From assembly GCA_040222875.1 (NCBI GenBank), contig JAVKCG010000004.1:434001-498000 (forward strand): a stretch of DNA of 64,000 nucleotides, read 5' to 3'. This DNA is from JAJCYL01 sp040222875. GTDB lineage: Bacteria > Bacteroidota > Bacteroidia > Cytophagales > Cyclobacteriaceae. The notes below the pieces were generated by a model. It was not told where the DNA came from. It saw only the letters and a program-made list of their open reading frames with translations, and did no database searches. The translations under genes and the position numbers were made by a program. Positions 45,601 to 57,770 of the stretch are shown here, piece after piece. Numbering within the stretch: position 1 is the stretch's first letter; each line of letters opens with the position of its first letter.

Positions 45601-46057
45601 TGCCAGGCTCATAGTAATTAACATACGGAGCTTCTGACTCTGGATCCTGAGTCCTGAAAGCCCAGACTTCGGTGTTTTCAAAGCCCTCATTAAATACATT
45701 GCCAAAGTAATCCTGCGCCAACCCAGATTCAACCAGGACATAATAATTTGTAGATAGCTCAAGAATATTTGATGGTAAATCAATCCTAATGGAACTGCTG
45801 TAGGTGGCTGCATCATCAGTGATATATTCATGAACTAATTCATCATTATCAAGATTAAAAAGCCTGACTCTTTTACCAGCCAGAGTTTTAATTCTTTCAT
45901 CAAAATTGAGGCGTAGAGAACTTAAGTTATCACTGATGCTGCTTTCACCATTATTTGGGTAAGTGCTTGTTAGTTTGGGTGGGGTTGATTCCTCCACTAT
46001 AGTACTAAAAGTCCAGGAAGTTTTATCATTAAGCCCATCAAACTGGTTACCGAACAA
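42629..46057 (-). pseudogene. C-terminal part of frameshifted giant Big_5 repeat protein, with T9SS sorting domain
   Basis: About 1140 codons that continue the repeat protein of 45997-53646 in another frame. The first residues (FGNQFDGLNDKTSWTFSTI) are the end of a repeat whose beginning lies in the other frame. Eight more Big_5 repeats follow. Then comes a Calx-beta-like domain (ISISEAEVFEDENNPIIVTI) and a type A T9SS sorting domain (LQTYPIPVSTLLTIETNDF, SGLRIFNI, DGLYVLEVITKSG, RRNIIKRK). The frame has no start or signal peptide of its own: the first in-frame start-like codon is the TTG of a conserved repeat Leu. It is therefore a severed C-terminus rather than a separate gene, unless the frameshift is a sequence error. 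Confidence 0.85.
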
Positions 46058-49000
46058 GTCTTGATAAGCACCACTTCAATATTGATATAATAGTCATTAC
46101 CTTGATTCAGTTCTAATATGCCAGGCTCAAAAACCATGTATTGGTAGGTGCTTAGACCTGCGTTGTGTAGTTCGAAATCCCCTGCTTTAGAGTCATCAGA
46201 ACTATTATAAACACTTCCCTTTTTTCCTTCCACGACTTGGACAGGTTCATCAAAATAATAATCTGCATAAGTCATTTCAGGGAATATGACTCCCCCACTC
46301 GAGGGACTTGAAAAAGTAGTTATTTGTGGCTTCTGAAGATCATTCTCTTCAATTGTGAACAACCACTCACCTTCCTGGATACCTGGGAAATCATTTCCAA
46401 ACACGTCCGTAAACGCCCCTTCTTCAATAGTTATAAAATAGCTTTCACCAATTTCAAACTCAATGCCAACAGCATAAAAGTAATAGGTTGTTGTGCGCTG
46501 ACCTGTAGCGTTTATTTCGGTAATTAATTCCTGGTTCTCAGCCTTCCATATTCTAATTGTTTTTCCAGTAATTGGAATCACAAGTTCATCGAACCCTATC
46601 CTAAAGTTGGGGCCGATGTTAACATTGGCAGCAAAGTTCTCAGGTCTTAAACTTCTTATCTCTGGGGGATCAGATTCGACATCCTTTGTTTGGAATGCCC
46701 ATGTAGTGGCATCATTTATTCCTTCAAATTTGTTACCAAAGTAATCTTCAAATGCACCCTCTGAGATGTTCAAATGATATGCCGTCCCAGGTAAAAGCTC
46801 CAATCCATTGAAATTGAAATACTGCCAAACACTGTAGCTGTTTGATTTTCGGATTGCCTGGGACGAGACAACCTCATCAGTTTGAGAATTTACAATACTT
46901 GCAAATCCATTACCAGTTCTTTTTACCCCCTCGTTGAAATAAGCTGAGTAAAAACTCTTGAAAATATCTATGCCATTGGCATTGTTACTAGGATTTGACG
47001 GAGAGATTGTCGGTGGAATCAATTCCGGTTCAACTGTACGAAATGTCCACATATTTTTATCCGTTATACCCTCAAATTCATTTCCAAAAAAATCAACATA
47101 ACTACCCTGTTCAATTAAGATGTAATAATCTATAGCCGCCTTGAGATTATTATTCGAACTAATACTCTCATAATAAGATGAACTATAGCTGGATCTTGAG
47201 TAGAGGTTTAGCTCATGCACAAGAAGGTCAGTTTCCGATTCGAAAATTTGGATTTTTTTACCGCCAACCTGTTTAACCTCTTCATTAAAGCCATATTGGA
47301 GGCTTAGGTTGACAACTGATACTTCTAAAGATCCATTTAAAGGAAGAAAGTATGACAATTGAGGTGGTTCAAACTCAGCCTCCTGAGTGGTAAAAACCCA
47401 TGAAGTTTTGTCCAATATTCCTTCGAATTCATTACCATAAATGTCACGGACAGCACCTTGCTCAACATTGACATAATAGGTTACTCCTGGCTCAAGAAAT
47501 ATCTCATTAGTGCTAACCCCATGACCATATGAAAATCCTTGATATGAGCTGAAAGTGAAGACTTGAATGGGGTCGTCTGTTTCAAAGTTATAAATCGTGA
47601 GCTTTTTCCCTTCAACTCTTTGCACCTGCTCATCAAAGTCGAGACTAAAATTATTCTTTGTAATAGCTACATTATCATACTGATTTGAAGGATTCAAACC
47701 TGTGACTGCTGGCGGTACTTCCTCCCCCGGTTCAGTAGTAAAGCTCCAAGTTTCTTTATCATTAACTCCATCGTGATAATTGAAAAAGATGTCGTGAAAA
47801 ATATCTGATCCGAAATTGAGATAATATTTGGTGTCAGGGTCGAGGATGATACTATTCGGCAAGTGAAAGTATTTTGGACCTATAAAACCACCTCCATTAT
47901 ACGAAATGGTAGTTACTAGCTCTTCATCATCGTATTTGTATAGTGACAAGCTTTTACCACTGACCCCTTGAGCAGGTTCGTTAAAGGCTATATTAAAACC
48001 AACATCTAGTAAGGGCACATTACTAGTAGTAGAATTGGGGTTAACTGAAGATATTGAGGGCTTTACGTCTTCCGATTGCTGTGTTGTGAATGTCCATGTA
48101 GTTTTATCTTGAACCCCCTCAAACTCGTTACCTTGCTCATCTTCAAATGCACTGGCATCGATGAGAATATAGTAGGAGGTATTGGCAGAAAGTGGCAGGT
48201 CAAAATTGATTCTCCAGTAATCATCGGGGTTTTGTGTATTTGTATATAGAAATGTATCAACTAATTCATCACCATCAGTTTTGAACAATTGAAATTTCTT
48301 TCCAGGGACAAAGCTTACATTCTCATCAAATTGTATTGAGAAACCAGTGATAACACTAGCATTTGCAATGTTCGGGTAAAAGGAGTGGGCTTGAGGTGCG
48401 TCAGTGTCGATATCTTCAATTGTAAAGTTCCATGTTTCACTATCTTGAATACCTTCAAATCCATTGCCAAAAGCATCAATATATGCCCCAGTCTCAATAT
48501 TAACATAGTACTGTGTTTCAAATTCAAAATTTTCTGGCGCTTCCAGATAATAACTTGAACTGAACCAAGTCTCTTCCAATTCTATTTGATGGATCAATGT
48601 GCCATCAGATGAATAGAATTCAATCTTTTTACCATCAACTTGTCTAACACTTTCATCAAAACCGATTTGGAATACGTCTATGTCCCTTTGTACATCAATG
48701 GCTCCGGCATCCGGGGTAGTGAATGTAACTGTGGGTGCGATATTCTCAGAAGGTTCAGTGGTGAAAGCCCAGAAATCTTTGTCAGTAATTCCATTCCAGT
48801 TGTTGCCATATAAGTCTTCATAAGCACCCTCGTCGATCAAAATATAATATTGAGTTGATGGTGCTAATATTAGGTTGAAATAGATATTCTGATAAGTAGA
48901 TGATGAGCTTGAGGAGAATATTTCCGTTTCACTGATTAATTCGTCATTATCATATTTGTATAGATATGCTTTTGTAGAGCTAGGTCTAATCACCGGCTCA

Positions 49001-52000
49001 TTGAAATTTAAGGTGTATGAAACACGGTCAACAGCTCTATTGGTTGAACCAGAAAATGGCGTCAGTGATGTTACTTCCGGTTTAGAAGTATCCTCCGTTA
49101 TTGTTTTAAATGCCCAGGTTTCATCATCTGAAATTCCGTCAAAGGTGTTTCCAAATCTATCCTCAAAAGCTCCCGCATCAATTTGCAAATAATACTCTGT
49201 TCCTAATTTTAAAAAACCAGGACCCATGTTAATACTAAAAGAGGTATAAAAGTGTGAGCCACCAAAAACATTACTTGCCACCAATAATCCGGTAGCTTTT
49301 TCGTATAAATGGATACTTTTTCCTTCTACATTCCTCACTACATCGCCAAAAACAATTCTATAATTCCTTTTAAATAATTCATTTTCCTCTGATTCATTAG
49401 CCGGGGTCAATTCTACCAAAAGTGGAAATTCCACTTTATCTTCTTCCGTAGTAAATGTTAGGCTTTCGTTATCATCGATCACTAAAGAGGGGTTGCCAAA
49501 AATATCTGTAAACGCACCAGCTTCAATGTTAATATAGTACTCAGTAGAAGGTTCTAAAAGAGCATTTGGGTAGATCTTATATTGACTGGTTAAATAATTA
49601 CTGCCATAATTTGGAAGCGTATAATCAATAATCAATACATCGCCCTGCTTTTTAAATAATTTGAAGCTCTTTTCAGGTACCATGAAGCTACTCTCATCAA
49701 GATTGAAGGTGAAGTTTGAAAACAAGACTGACACTTCTGTTGCTTCATGGTCTGGTATTGAGGACAACACAACTGGACCTTGGCCGTCCGACGGCCGGGT
49801 AGTAAAAGTCCACTCATTTTTATCACTTATACCTTCAAAATAATTATCAAATCCATCCGAGAATTTATCACTTTCAACCAGCACATAATATTTGGTATTC
49901 GATTTTAGTATAGTCGGGACATTAAAGGAGAACCCATTGTTTGGCTTAATACCGTCCAGGTCCTGGGAGTATATCAAATCATCTGTATCATATTCAAATA
50001 CCTTTATGAGTTTGGTTTCATCGTTCTTAACAATCTCATTGAAGTTAATTGAGAGGATTGCATTGTAAGGATATATGTTTTCCGACCCATTGGCAGGGCT
50101 CAAGTATAAAAGCTCAGGTTCGATGAGATCGCTAGACTTGGTTGTGAATGACCAAACATCCTTATTAGTCAAACCTTCAAATTCATTGGAAAAGGCATCC
50201 TGAAAAGCACCTTGTTCAATATTAATGTAATATTTGGTATCAAGTTGAAGTGCTTCGTAATTGAAATTGAAGAAGGTATTTGTTGAAAAATTACTGTTGC
50301 TAAAAGTGATGGCGGTAGTGGCTACTATTTCATCGGTGTCGTAGTCCAATAATGTGTAAGTTTTATTGGCAATCCTCTTAACGGGTTCATTCGTTGTAAT
50401 GCTAAATCCACGCTGGAGAGGGTTGAAGTCCGTAAACCCCGCAGAGGGGCTGAAACTTGAAATCATAGGTGAATCATTTTCACTTGACTCTGTTGTAAAA
50501 GTCCATGAGGTTTTGTCTTCAATGCCTTCAAACTCATTTCCAAATAGGTCAATAAAGCAACCCGGATCAATTGTTATGTAATATTCTGTATCGGGTTCTA
50601 ATAGATCATTATTAAAATTGAAGGTTCTGGATTCGTTGTAATAACCGGTACTATACTGAATGTCATTTGCGATTAAAACGTCTCCAGAAGATTTATAGAG
50701 GTAAGCAGCTTTCCCACCGACCGTAGTTACCGGATTATCAAAGCGAATTGTTGCAGAGCTTTTGGTAATCAGAAAGCCAGCAGAGTTATCGTTAGGACTT
50801 AAAGATGAAATTTCGGGGAATTCTTCATCACCCTCCTCTGCGGTAAATGTCCAGATATCCTTATCTGTGATTCCCGCATAAGAATTACCAAATGCATCAG
50901 AAAACTTACCCGGCTCAACTAGAACATAGTATTTAGTTGAAGCTTCAAGTTTTTCTCCAATTTGTACCGAAAAGTACGTTCCTATATTATGTGAGCCGAT
51001 TAAATCATCTATCAATTCATCACTCTGGTAGTCATATACACCAATTTTTTTGCTATCATCATGTGATACATTTTCTGAGAACCTTAGACTTAAACGCTCT
51101 CTAAAAACTCCAATATTGGTTGCATTATTTTCAGGTGAAAAAATTGCAGTCGGGGGTACTTCTTCAAAATCTCTGGTACTAAACTTCCAAAGTGAATTAT
51201 CTGAAAATCCCTCGAATTCATTGCCAAATAAATCAACGTAGGCTCCTTGCTCCACCGTAACGTAGTAGGTTTTAGAGCCTTGAAGCATAAGGTTTGCAAA
51301 ATAGATGTTTGGGTACTTGGTGTAGTAAGTGCTTTCCGATAATACTTTGGTAGCTATCAATTCATCATTACTATTATCAAAAACAGAGATTTCTTTACCG
51401 GCAACAGGAAGAACAAACTCATTGAAGGTAAGGCCAAAACTATTCTCAAAAGGGTCTATCTCTGTTTCATTGTTATCAGGTTCTAATTCAACAAAATAAG
51501 GGGGATTGGTATCGTCCGTAATTGCTGTGAAAGACCAATCTTGGTCATTGAGAATACCCGCGAACTCATTACCAAAAAGGTCAATAAATGCTCCTTCCTC
51601 AATTTGAACAGAATAGGACTCTCCGGGGGTCAGTATAAGCCGATTTAGATCATAGCCCTTAGTTTCCCAATAATCATCTTCATTTAAGGTTATCTGAAAA
51701 ACTTGAGATTCGTGACTAGCATTAACCACGGTTATCTTTTTGCCACTTACTGCCCTGACCTCTTCATCAAAATTTAGCGACAAAGTGCTTAACCCAAGCT
51801 CTACTTCATCGGCACCATTTAAGGGTGTGGTGCCAATTAATTTTGGCGGGTCATTCTCGGCAGAGCGAGTCGATATCCACCAACCATCATCCTTGGTCAA
51901 ACCCTGAAACTCATTACCGAATGGATCAACAAATGCCCCCTGATCAATCTCAATGTAATAAGAACTATTTGGTGCCAGAAACTCAGCAAACCCAAAGTGT

Positions 52001-53570
52001 TGGTATTCTGAAAAACTGGAAGATGCTGCCGGTTCAAACGATTGAATTAGTTCGTCTGAGTCGTTGAACAAGTTAATTGACTTACCTTCAACCTTTTTTA
52101 CTTCTTCATTTAACCAAATGTTAAAGCCCACGTGAGATGAGATATTAACAGCGTCTCTAGGAGGGTTATATCCACTAATGATAGGAGCTACACTCTCTAT
52201 AGCTTCTGTAGTAAAAGCCCAGGTGGTTGCGTTTTGAATTCCTTGAAATTCGTTACCAAAAGCATCAACAAATGCCCCTTGATCAATCAGAATGTAGTAT
52301 TCTGTTGAAGGATCCAGTAAGGGCAGTGATAAGCCTTGTTCTGTTTTAAATGAATTAGACCCTCCGTATTCAGAAAATGATGCTGATTCAATCAACTCAT
52401 CATCTGCATTATAAACCTGATATTCTTTACCGGCTACCTTCTTTACTTCTTCATTAAAGTAAAGGTAAAATGAATACTCATCCACTTCTACATCCGAATT
52501 GCCGTTAGGGTTAAATGATGAAATAGTAGGGCTTTCGGTATCTGGGGCAATCGTGGTGATCGTCCAGCTTGTGTTATCGAGAATTCCTACAAACTCATTA
52601 CCATGCCCATCAACAAATGCACCTTGATCTATCTGGTAATAATAAGTTGTAGATGGCTCCAGCTGAGTGTAGGTATAGTAGTAGAAGTCTTCATCAAATT
52701 GACCTGATCTCAGGTTAATCTCTTCAACCAAAACATCATCTGAATTAAATATATAGATCGACTTCCCATTGACTGATTTTACATTTTCATTAAAAGAGAG
52801 CCGAGAATAGTCTAACTCAATCGGGTGGTCTTCGAATTCGTGAACAGGGTTTCTAGATGAGATTACTGGTGGACTAGTATCAACATCCTCTGTAGTAAAA
52901 CTCCAAGTGGTTTTATCTGAAATCCCGCCATGTGAATTGTTAAAAGCATCACGAAATGCATCTGTTTCTATTTGGAAATAGTAGTCAGTCGATGGATCTA
53001 AGTATATCGGAGCAAAGTCCTCATATTGACCGGTAGAATAACTAACCCCCTCAAGACGTATTTTGGAAATCAAAATATCCCTCTCAGATTTATAAAGTGA
53101 TACCTCTCGGCCATAAATTGGCCTCACACTTTCATCAAAATTTATTCGTACCTGAGTCAAGACATTATCTGAATACTCTTGGCCTGATACAGGGTCAAAC
53201 GTCACATGATTCGGAGCATCTGATTCACTCTCTTCCGTTGAGAAACTCCATTCTGATTTATCTGAAATACCCCCATAGGCATTATCGTCCTGATCGACAA
53301 AGGATCCAGCATCTATTAGTACATAATAAGATGTTGTAGGATCCAATTCCAGATTGGTAAAACTGAAATGTTGATAAATGCTAAAATACCCCTGGTTACG
53401 TAAACTAACTTTTTGGATTAAAATATCTCCGTCCGCTTTGAATAAGCTGATAGCCTTACCTGAAACTCGTTTAACGCTGGTATTAAACTGAATCCTGAAA
53501 CTCCCATTCCTAATGTCCCATGCATCCTCATCAGTACTTGGAATTAGTGAGGAGATTGTAGGGTCAGCAA
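43251..53570 (-). repeat. Array of 30 tandem Big_5 (SbsA Ig-like) protein repeats
   Basis: Thirty consecutive units of about 115 codons (~344 bp), diverged at DNA level but with a strict protein pattern: PP.iss..P.....v, then F.e.v..v.GK.i.l, then a D.Li segment, then L.p.T.YYi.Ie.GAF.D.FGNeFeGi and DK..W.FtTe. Twenty-one lie wholly before the frameshift, the 22nd is split by it, and eight lie after. The unit matches the Bacterial Ig-like domain 5 family, used as stalk domains in surface adhesins. Confidence 0.85.
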
Positions 53571-53646
53571 TTGACACAAATGGTGATGTGCAAACGACTA
53601 AGAGTGTAACAGTTGTCCTTAAATTATGGTAAAGTCTAAAAAACAT
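45997..53646 (-). pseudogene. N-terminal part of giant Big_5 repeat surface protein, truncated by frameshift
   Basis: About 2550 codons. ATG 53644-53646 begins a signal peptide (FFRLYHNLRTTVTLLVVCTS ending VSIADP); the frame is open further to 53724, but those codons precede the signal. Twenty-one full Big_5 repeats and most of a 22nd follow. At about 46072 the coding strand reads GAAGTGGTGCTTATC where the repeat pattern needs one more base to give GAYQDLFGNQFDG, so a one-base deletion in a short G run is inferred. The wrong frame ends 75 bp later at 45997. Without the downstream T9SS domain the product could enter the periplasm but not reach the surface. With the frame restored the protein would have about 3,670 residues. 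Confidence 0.85.
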
Positions 53647-53762
53647 AAAAGTGGTTGAAAATAATATCCTGCAAATAAGAAATAATTTATTCGAATGCGT
53701 AACAATACCTAGTTTAAATATCAAATAAATTCTATCCGACCATTAATTGATAGATATAATCG

Positions 53763-55982
53763 CTACAAATTCAACCAGTAGGTAAGTTTAAGCACCAACG
53801 CCCTATTTTTCTTTCTTAGATATTCGCTGGCAATTGTATCGGTACCGTAATTATCTGTGTAGACAATAAAGAGGTCTGAAACGGGTTTAAACCGCCACTG
53901 GAGGCGAGTATTGATATTGATATTGTCAAGCTGACTGTTGTATTGAAAGAATGAGGTAAGGAACAACTTCCTGGTCATGGTCAGATCAATGCGGGGGCCA
54001 ACAAGCCAAAGATCTGCATCATTGAGTGGCTCAGGCATTCTAAGTTGGTTGTAGTTAACTGTCATTCTTATCGCAGCAACTGGCTGGAAACGGAAGTTAA
54101 TTTCACTTCGGAAGTTATAACGTTGACCAGCGAAAAATTCACCGAAATAACCATTCAACGACACAGCAACCATTTTTCTAAAGTCAGACTGATATGAAAA
54201 CTCGACAGCATTGTAATTAAAGTCTTCACCTGCCAGTATAACCTCACCATCAGTATTGGTTGGATCAAAATCATCCAAGAGGTAGGTATACCGCTGGTTT
54301 AGCGAGAGGCCAAAAGAAGAATTGTCCCTGAACGTTAATCTGTACCAAAGTGTCTGACGACTGTCAACCAACCTTTCGCCATTCCAAATTGGCTCAGTAT
54401 CGAAAGTTGGGCCATGATTAACAAGGTAGCCTGATTTGGTGTAGAATTTATAGCCAACTTCGGGGTTCAGTCTAAAAATCCCTTTTCTGGGGGCAAATCC
54501 CAACTCTGGATTATAGTTATCGCCAATGTAGACATGTGACCAGTTGAAACTCAATGTATTCGATTGATAATCAAGCCATTGACCAAAAACGAACGAATCT
54601 TTTGGGGAATCTTCATCAAAAGATTTATGAAAATAATTGCGACTATTCCATTTGCCGTTGCTGGAGAAATAATTGAACTCCGCCCCCAACACTCTGTTAA
54701 AATCAGTCGCTTTTAAGGAGAAATCACCGTCTTTATTTTCCAGGTTTTGTTTGTTGATAAATATCAATCCGACATTTGATCTGGCCATAACCTGCCGCCT
54801 TACCGAAGCCACTGTGTAATTAAGGCTTGGCAGGTTTATGTTTTCATCTTTTGCTCCCTGCATATTCAGCAGGCCGATTCGCCAGTTATTGTCCAGCTTC
54901 CCGCTTAATCTGGCCCCATAATGAATTTTATTCTGCAAATTCTGGCCAGTTGATGAATCTCTGGCAACTCCAATTCTTCTGGAGAAAAATGGTTTGGCCA
55001 AAAAAGGATGGCCGAAGTCTGAAAAGAGATCGGCATTTTCAAGAAAGAACTGTCGTCTCTCAGGAAAGAATATCTCGAACCTATCAAGATTAGTCACTTG
55101 TTCATCTACCTCAACCTGTGAGAAATCCGGATTGATTGTTAGGTCGAGATTGAGTGATGGCGTCAGCGCAATTTTGGCGTCACCTCCAACTTGCAAGTCG
55201 AAGTCAGAGCCGTCCTGTTGCTCATCTTCAAAATCCCTCGAAATATTGGTTAAAGTGTACGGTATCAATGATACGTTTGAACCAGGCTTCTTTAAAGGTT
55301 CATCCCAAATTAATTCCTGCATAAAAGCGAGTGAGATAATCCTAAAATTTCTTGGAATAGGTGTCCATGTTGACCGTTCGCTGTTCTCACTGTCAACCCG
55401 ATAAAAATTAACATTCCAGGCCGTAGCACCCGCACTGAACCTCAACGTCTTAAATGGAATTGCTACCTCAGCAATCCAGTAACCCGGATACTGCTTTGAT
55501 TCACCATACCATTTGTTGTCCCAGCTTAAGTCCAGGTCATCACCACGGCCGCCACCATTTGCTATCAACCCCTCTCGTCGCACTCCAAATGGATTAATGC
55601 CAAAAAAGAAGGCATTAGTCTGATCCTGGAATGGGTCAATGATCAATGTTACACCATCATTTGCCTCGCCGCGGAAATCTCTTCTTAATGACGGGGTGAC
55701 ATAAGATCGATCATCTTCGAGATTATAGAGTTTGGCCGAGAAGTAAACAAACTGATCATCATAAGCCATTCTAATCTCAGTTTGGGAATCGGCTCTCGAA
55801 CTATCGAACGGGAAATATTGAGTGAATTCCCTCGCAACCTGGGCGTTTTCCCATGTTTGTTCGTTTAATTGTCCATCTAGAATTATTTCATCAACTGACC
55901 TAATAATGCGATATCCATCCTGAGCGGTGGAAATGAAGCTTATGAAGAGTAGAAGAAAAGTGAAGCAAGCATTTCCGTTCAT
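53763..55982 (-). CDS. DUF5916 outer-membrane protein with CBM9-like N-terminal domain
   Basis: A 739-residue exported protein. ATG 55980-55982 gives a good signal peptide (ACFTFLLLFISFISTAQ); codons further upstream to 56087 would precede it. Residues ~25-220 resemble the CBM9/DOMON-like domain of this family (IILDGQLNEQTWENAQVARE, VYFSAKLYN, GVTLIIDPFQDQTNAFFFG). From ~240 the DUF5916 part (FPERRQFFLENADLFSDFG, then many alternating beta-strands to the C-terminus LKLTYWLNL) is probably an outer-membrane barrel. Role unknown; carbohydrate or peptide handling is often guessed. It ends 116 bp upstream of the giant repeat gene's ATG. Confidence 0.85.
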   Translation of the reverse strand: MNGNACFTFLLLFISFISTAQDGYRIIRSVDEIILDGQLNEQTWENAQVAREFTQYFPFDSSRADSQTEIRMAYDDQFVYFSAKLYNLEDDRSYVTPSLRRDFRGEANDGVTLIIDPFQDQTNAFFFGINPFGVRREGLIANGGGRGDDLDLSWDNKWYGESKQYPGYWIAEVAIPFKTLRFSAGATAWNVNFYRVDSENSERSTWTPIPRNFRIISLAFMQELIWDEPLKKPGSNVSLIPYTLTNISRDFEDEQQDGSDFDLQVGGDAKIALTPSLNLDLTINPDFSQVEVDEQVTNLDRFEIFFPERRQFFLENADLFSDFGHPFLAKPFFSRRIGVARDSSTGQNLQNKIHYGARLSGKLDNNWRIGLLNMQGAKDENINLPSLNYTVASVRRQVMARSNVGLIFINKQNLENKDGDFSLKATDFNRVLGAEFNYFSSNGKWNSRNYFHKSFDEDSPKDSFVFGQWLDYQSNTLSFNWSHVYIGDNYNPELGFAPRKGIFRLNPEVGYKFYTKSGYLVNHGPTFDTEPIWNGERLVDSRQTLWYRLTFRDNSSFGLSLNQRYTYLLDDFDPTNTDGEVILAGEDFNYNAVEFSYQSDFRKMVAVSLNGYFGEFFAGQRYNFRSEINFRFQPVAAIRMTVNYNQLRMPEPLNDADLWLVGPRIDLTMTRKLFLTSFFQYNSQLDNININTRLQWRFKPVSDLFIVYTDNYGTDTIASEYLRKKNRALVLKLTYWLNL

Positions 55983-56247
55983 ATGGTCAAAAGTAACGGA
56001 GGTCAATGCTATGCTGTTTTGAAATATGACCAGTGGTATGATTTGTATTCTGAAACCGGACGACCAGCTCTTCTCCTTTGGCCGCAACTACATGATATCC
56101 TCTAAATAGTATGAAATCCGTTTGTCGTTGAAAGGCTCCTCTTTACAGCAAGTTTCTCACAAGGCACTTCACAGACTAGAATCGGCTAGTTTATAAGTCA
56201 TTACAACCGTTTTAGCCTAAAATTCAACGGATTTAAGTGCCAATTTC

Positions 56248-57705
56248 ATGAATACGAACATTAAGCAACTATTAATTTCAAGCCTTCTATTTACCGGGTT
56301 TTTAGCAAGGGGTCAGGACTCAACTTTAGTAAATCATCCCAAACTTGTGCTAGATATTATGGCTGTGGATCTACCCTTCCTTTCAAATGCAGTTCAAGCC
56401 AGAGCCAATTACAGATCGCAAACAATTGCTGAACAACCTGCGAAAGTAAAATTTCGGGATGCTATTGCTGTTTTGGAATCACCAAGTATGAATCAGGCAA
56501 TAGAGATAACCACTTCCTTCTACAACACCATGAACTTTGGTATTGCCAAACTTTGGTATAAAAAGGATCGCCAATCTATGAGCCTATCAGCGAAGGTATT
56601 TAGAGACATTGGAACTGAATTTACGGCCGCAGTGGCATTCATTGCGACTACAAAAGTTCCTTTTGCAGCAGGTTGGGCTCATGAAGAATTTCATAGAAGC
56701 ACATGGATTCCATATGAAATCGGCAGCTTCAACGAAATATGGAGTTTCAATCTTTTGCCTGACGCACTTACATCGGTAAGTCATCTAAAAGATGACGATC
56801 TTGCAATGTTTAAAACAAAAGATCCAGCAGGTTTTGTTAGGATGCAGTCGTCAGGAATTGAAGCCCACTACTTATTAAACGAGTCTGTTCAAACTCAAGA
56901 TTTTCGACTTAATACCAATTTGCCAACACTAGCAATGTACTGGGCAGATGTTGCCGCGGCCGCTGACTATGTTGGTAGAGCGCACACTATAAAAACAATT
57001 GAAGAACACAATGACGTTTACAATGATGAACCTGATCAGCTAAAGAGGGATTTTACAGGAAATGATTTTACTGCATGGGTCTATGACTTATTTAGGGCCG
57101 ATGAAGCATATAGCGATCGTGGTGTGCACCCAACTGGAATTGGAATTGATCGGTATAGGGATTTCAATGATTTATCCATGGATATGCTCAGCTATGTAGA
57201 AAAAATGGGCAATCGTCAATGGCTAAATATTATATCACCTTTCATGTTAAGAATTAGAAGGTTGAAAGTATCCGACAATTTCGCTTTCAATTTCGCCGTC
57301 CGCCACTTTTTGACTTCATTCGGGGATGATACCCAATATGAACTATTTCTAAATTATGGTGACAGGTTTAGTCAAATCACATTTCACAGATACTCAAATT
57401 ATGATGATGCTTTTACTGGAATTGAATTCAAATCATTTGCAGAGAAGCTAAAAATCGGCACTAAGAAATTCGAAATTGATGGTAGGTTAATGTTATGGAA
57501 TCAGCCAAAAAATCAAGATTTTTTTAGTTCTGATGGCACTTTCGGAATACTAACTGCTATCAGAGGCTACTATACATCTCAATCGAAATGGCAGCCATAT
57601 CTTGAGATTGAGGGTAAGTCAAATGGCTGGGTGGCAGGTAATCCTTACTTAACAAGTAAGATCAGCGGACGATTTGGTATAAGAAGGATTTTTACTGCCA
57701 ATTAA
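56248..57705 (+). CDS. Unknown exported protein with an HExxH motif
   Basis: A 485-residue protein that I do not recognise. A signal peptide (NIKQLLISSLLFTGFLARGQ) is clear. Residues 130-152 include a small-residue, helix-like stretch leading to WAHEEFHRSTW, in which H145-E146-x-x-H149 matches the HExxH zinc-protease motif; a later HPTGIGIDRYRDF or other His/Glu could be the third ligand. The last ~150 residues alternate in beta-strand style (YELFLNYGDRFSQITFHRYS, SKISGRFGIRRIF), which may be a beta-barrel. It diverges from the DUF5916 gene across 265 bp with no obvious promoter match. Confidence 0.6.
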   Translation: MNTNIKQLLISSLLFTGFLARGQDSTLVNHPKLVLDIMAVDLPFLSNAVQARANYRSQTIAEQPAKVKFRDAIAVLESPSMNQAIEITTSFYNTMNFGIAKLWYKKDRQSMSLSAKVFRDIGTEFTAAVAFIATTKVPFAAGWAHEEFHRSTWIPYEIGSFNEIWSFNLLPDALTSVSHLKDDDLAMFKTKDPAGFVRMQSSGIEAHYLLNESVQTQDFRLNTNLPTLAMYWADVAAAADYVGRAHTIKTIEEHNDVYNDEPDQLKRDFTGNDFTAWVYDLFRADEAYSDRGVHPTGIGIDRYRDFNDLSMDMLSYVEKMGNRQWLNIISPFMLRIRRLKVSDNFAFNFAVRHFLTSFGDDTQYELFLNYGDRFSQITFHRYSNYDDAFTGIEFKSFAEKLKIGTKKFEIDGRLMLWNQPKNQDFFSSDGTFGILTAIRGYYTSQSKWQPYLEIEGKSNGWVAGNPYLTSKISGRFGIRRIFTAN

Positions 57706-57770
57706 TTAGGAATAAGAAGAGTTCTGGCCGAATACATGTTTGCGATTGCCATACAAAATGCTTCAGGAGT

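Noticed and set aside
43251..53570. Regularly spaced repeats that might suggest a CRISPR or DNA satellite array
   Set aside because: The ~344-bp periodicity is at protein level; the DNA units are diverged and coding, with no short identical repeats and spacers.
56175..56190. Inverted repeat ACTAG/CTAGT in the divergent region 55983-56247
   Set aside because: The 5-bp arms are too short to support an operator or terminator; no other structure was seen in this region.
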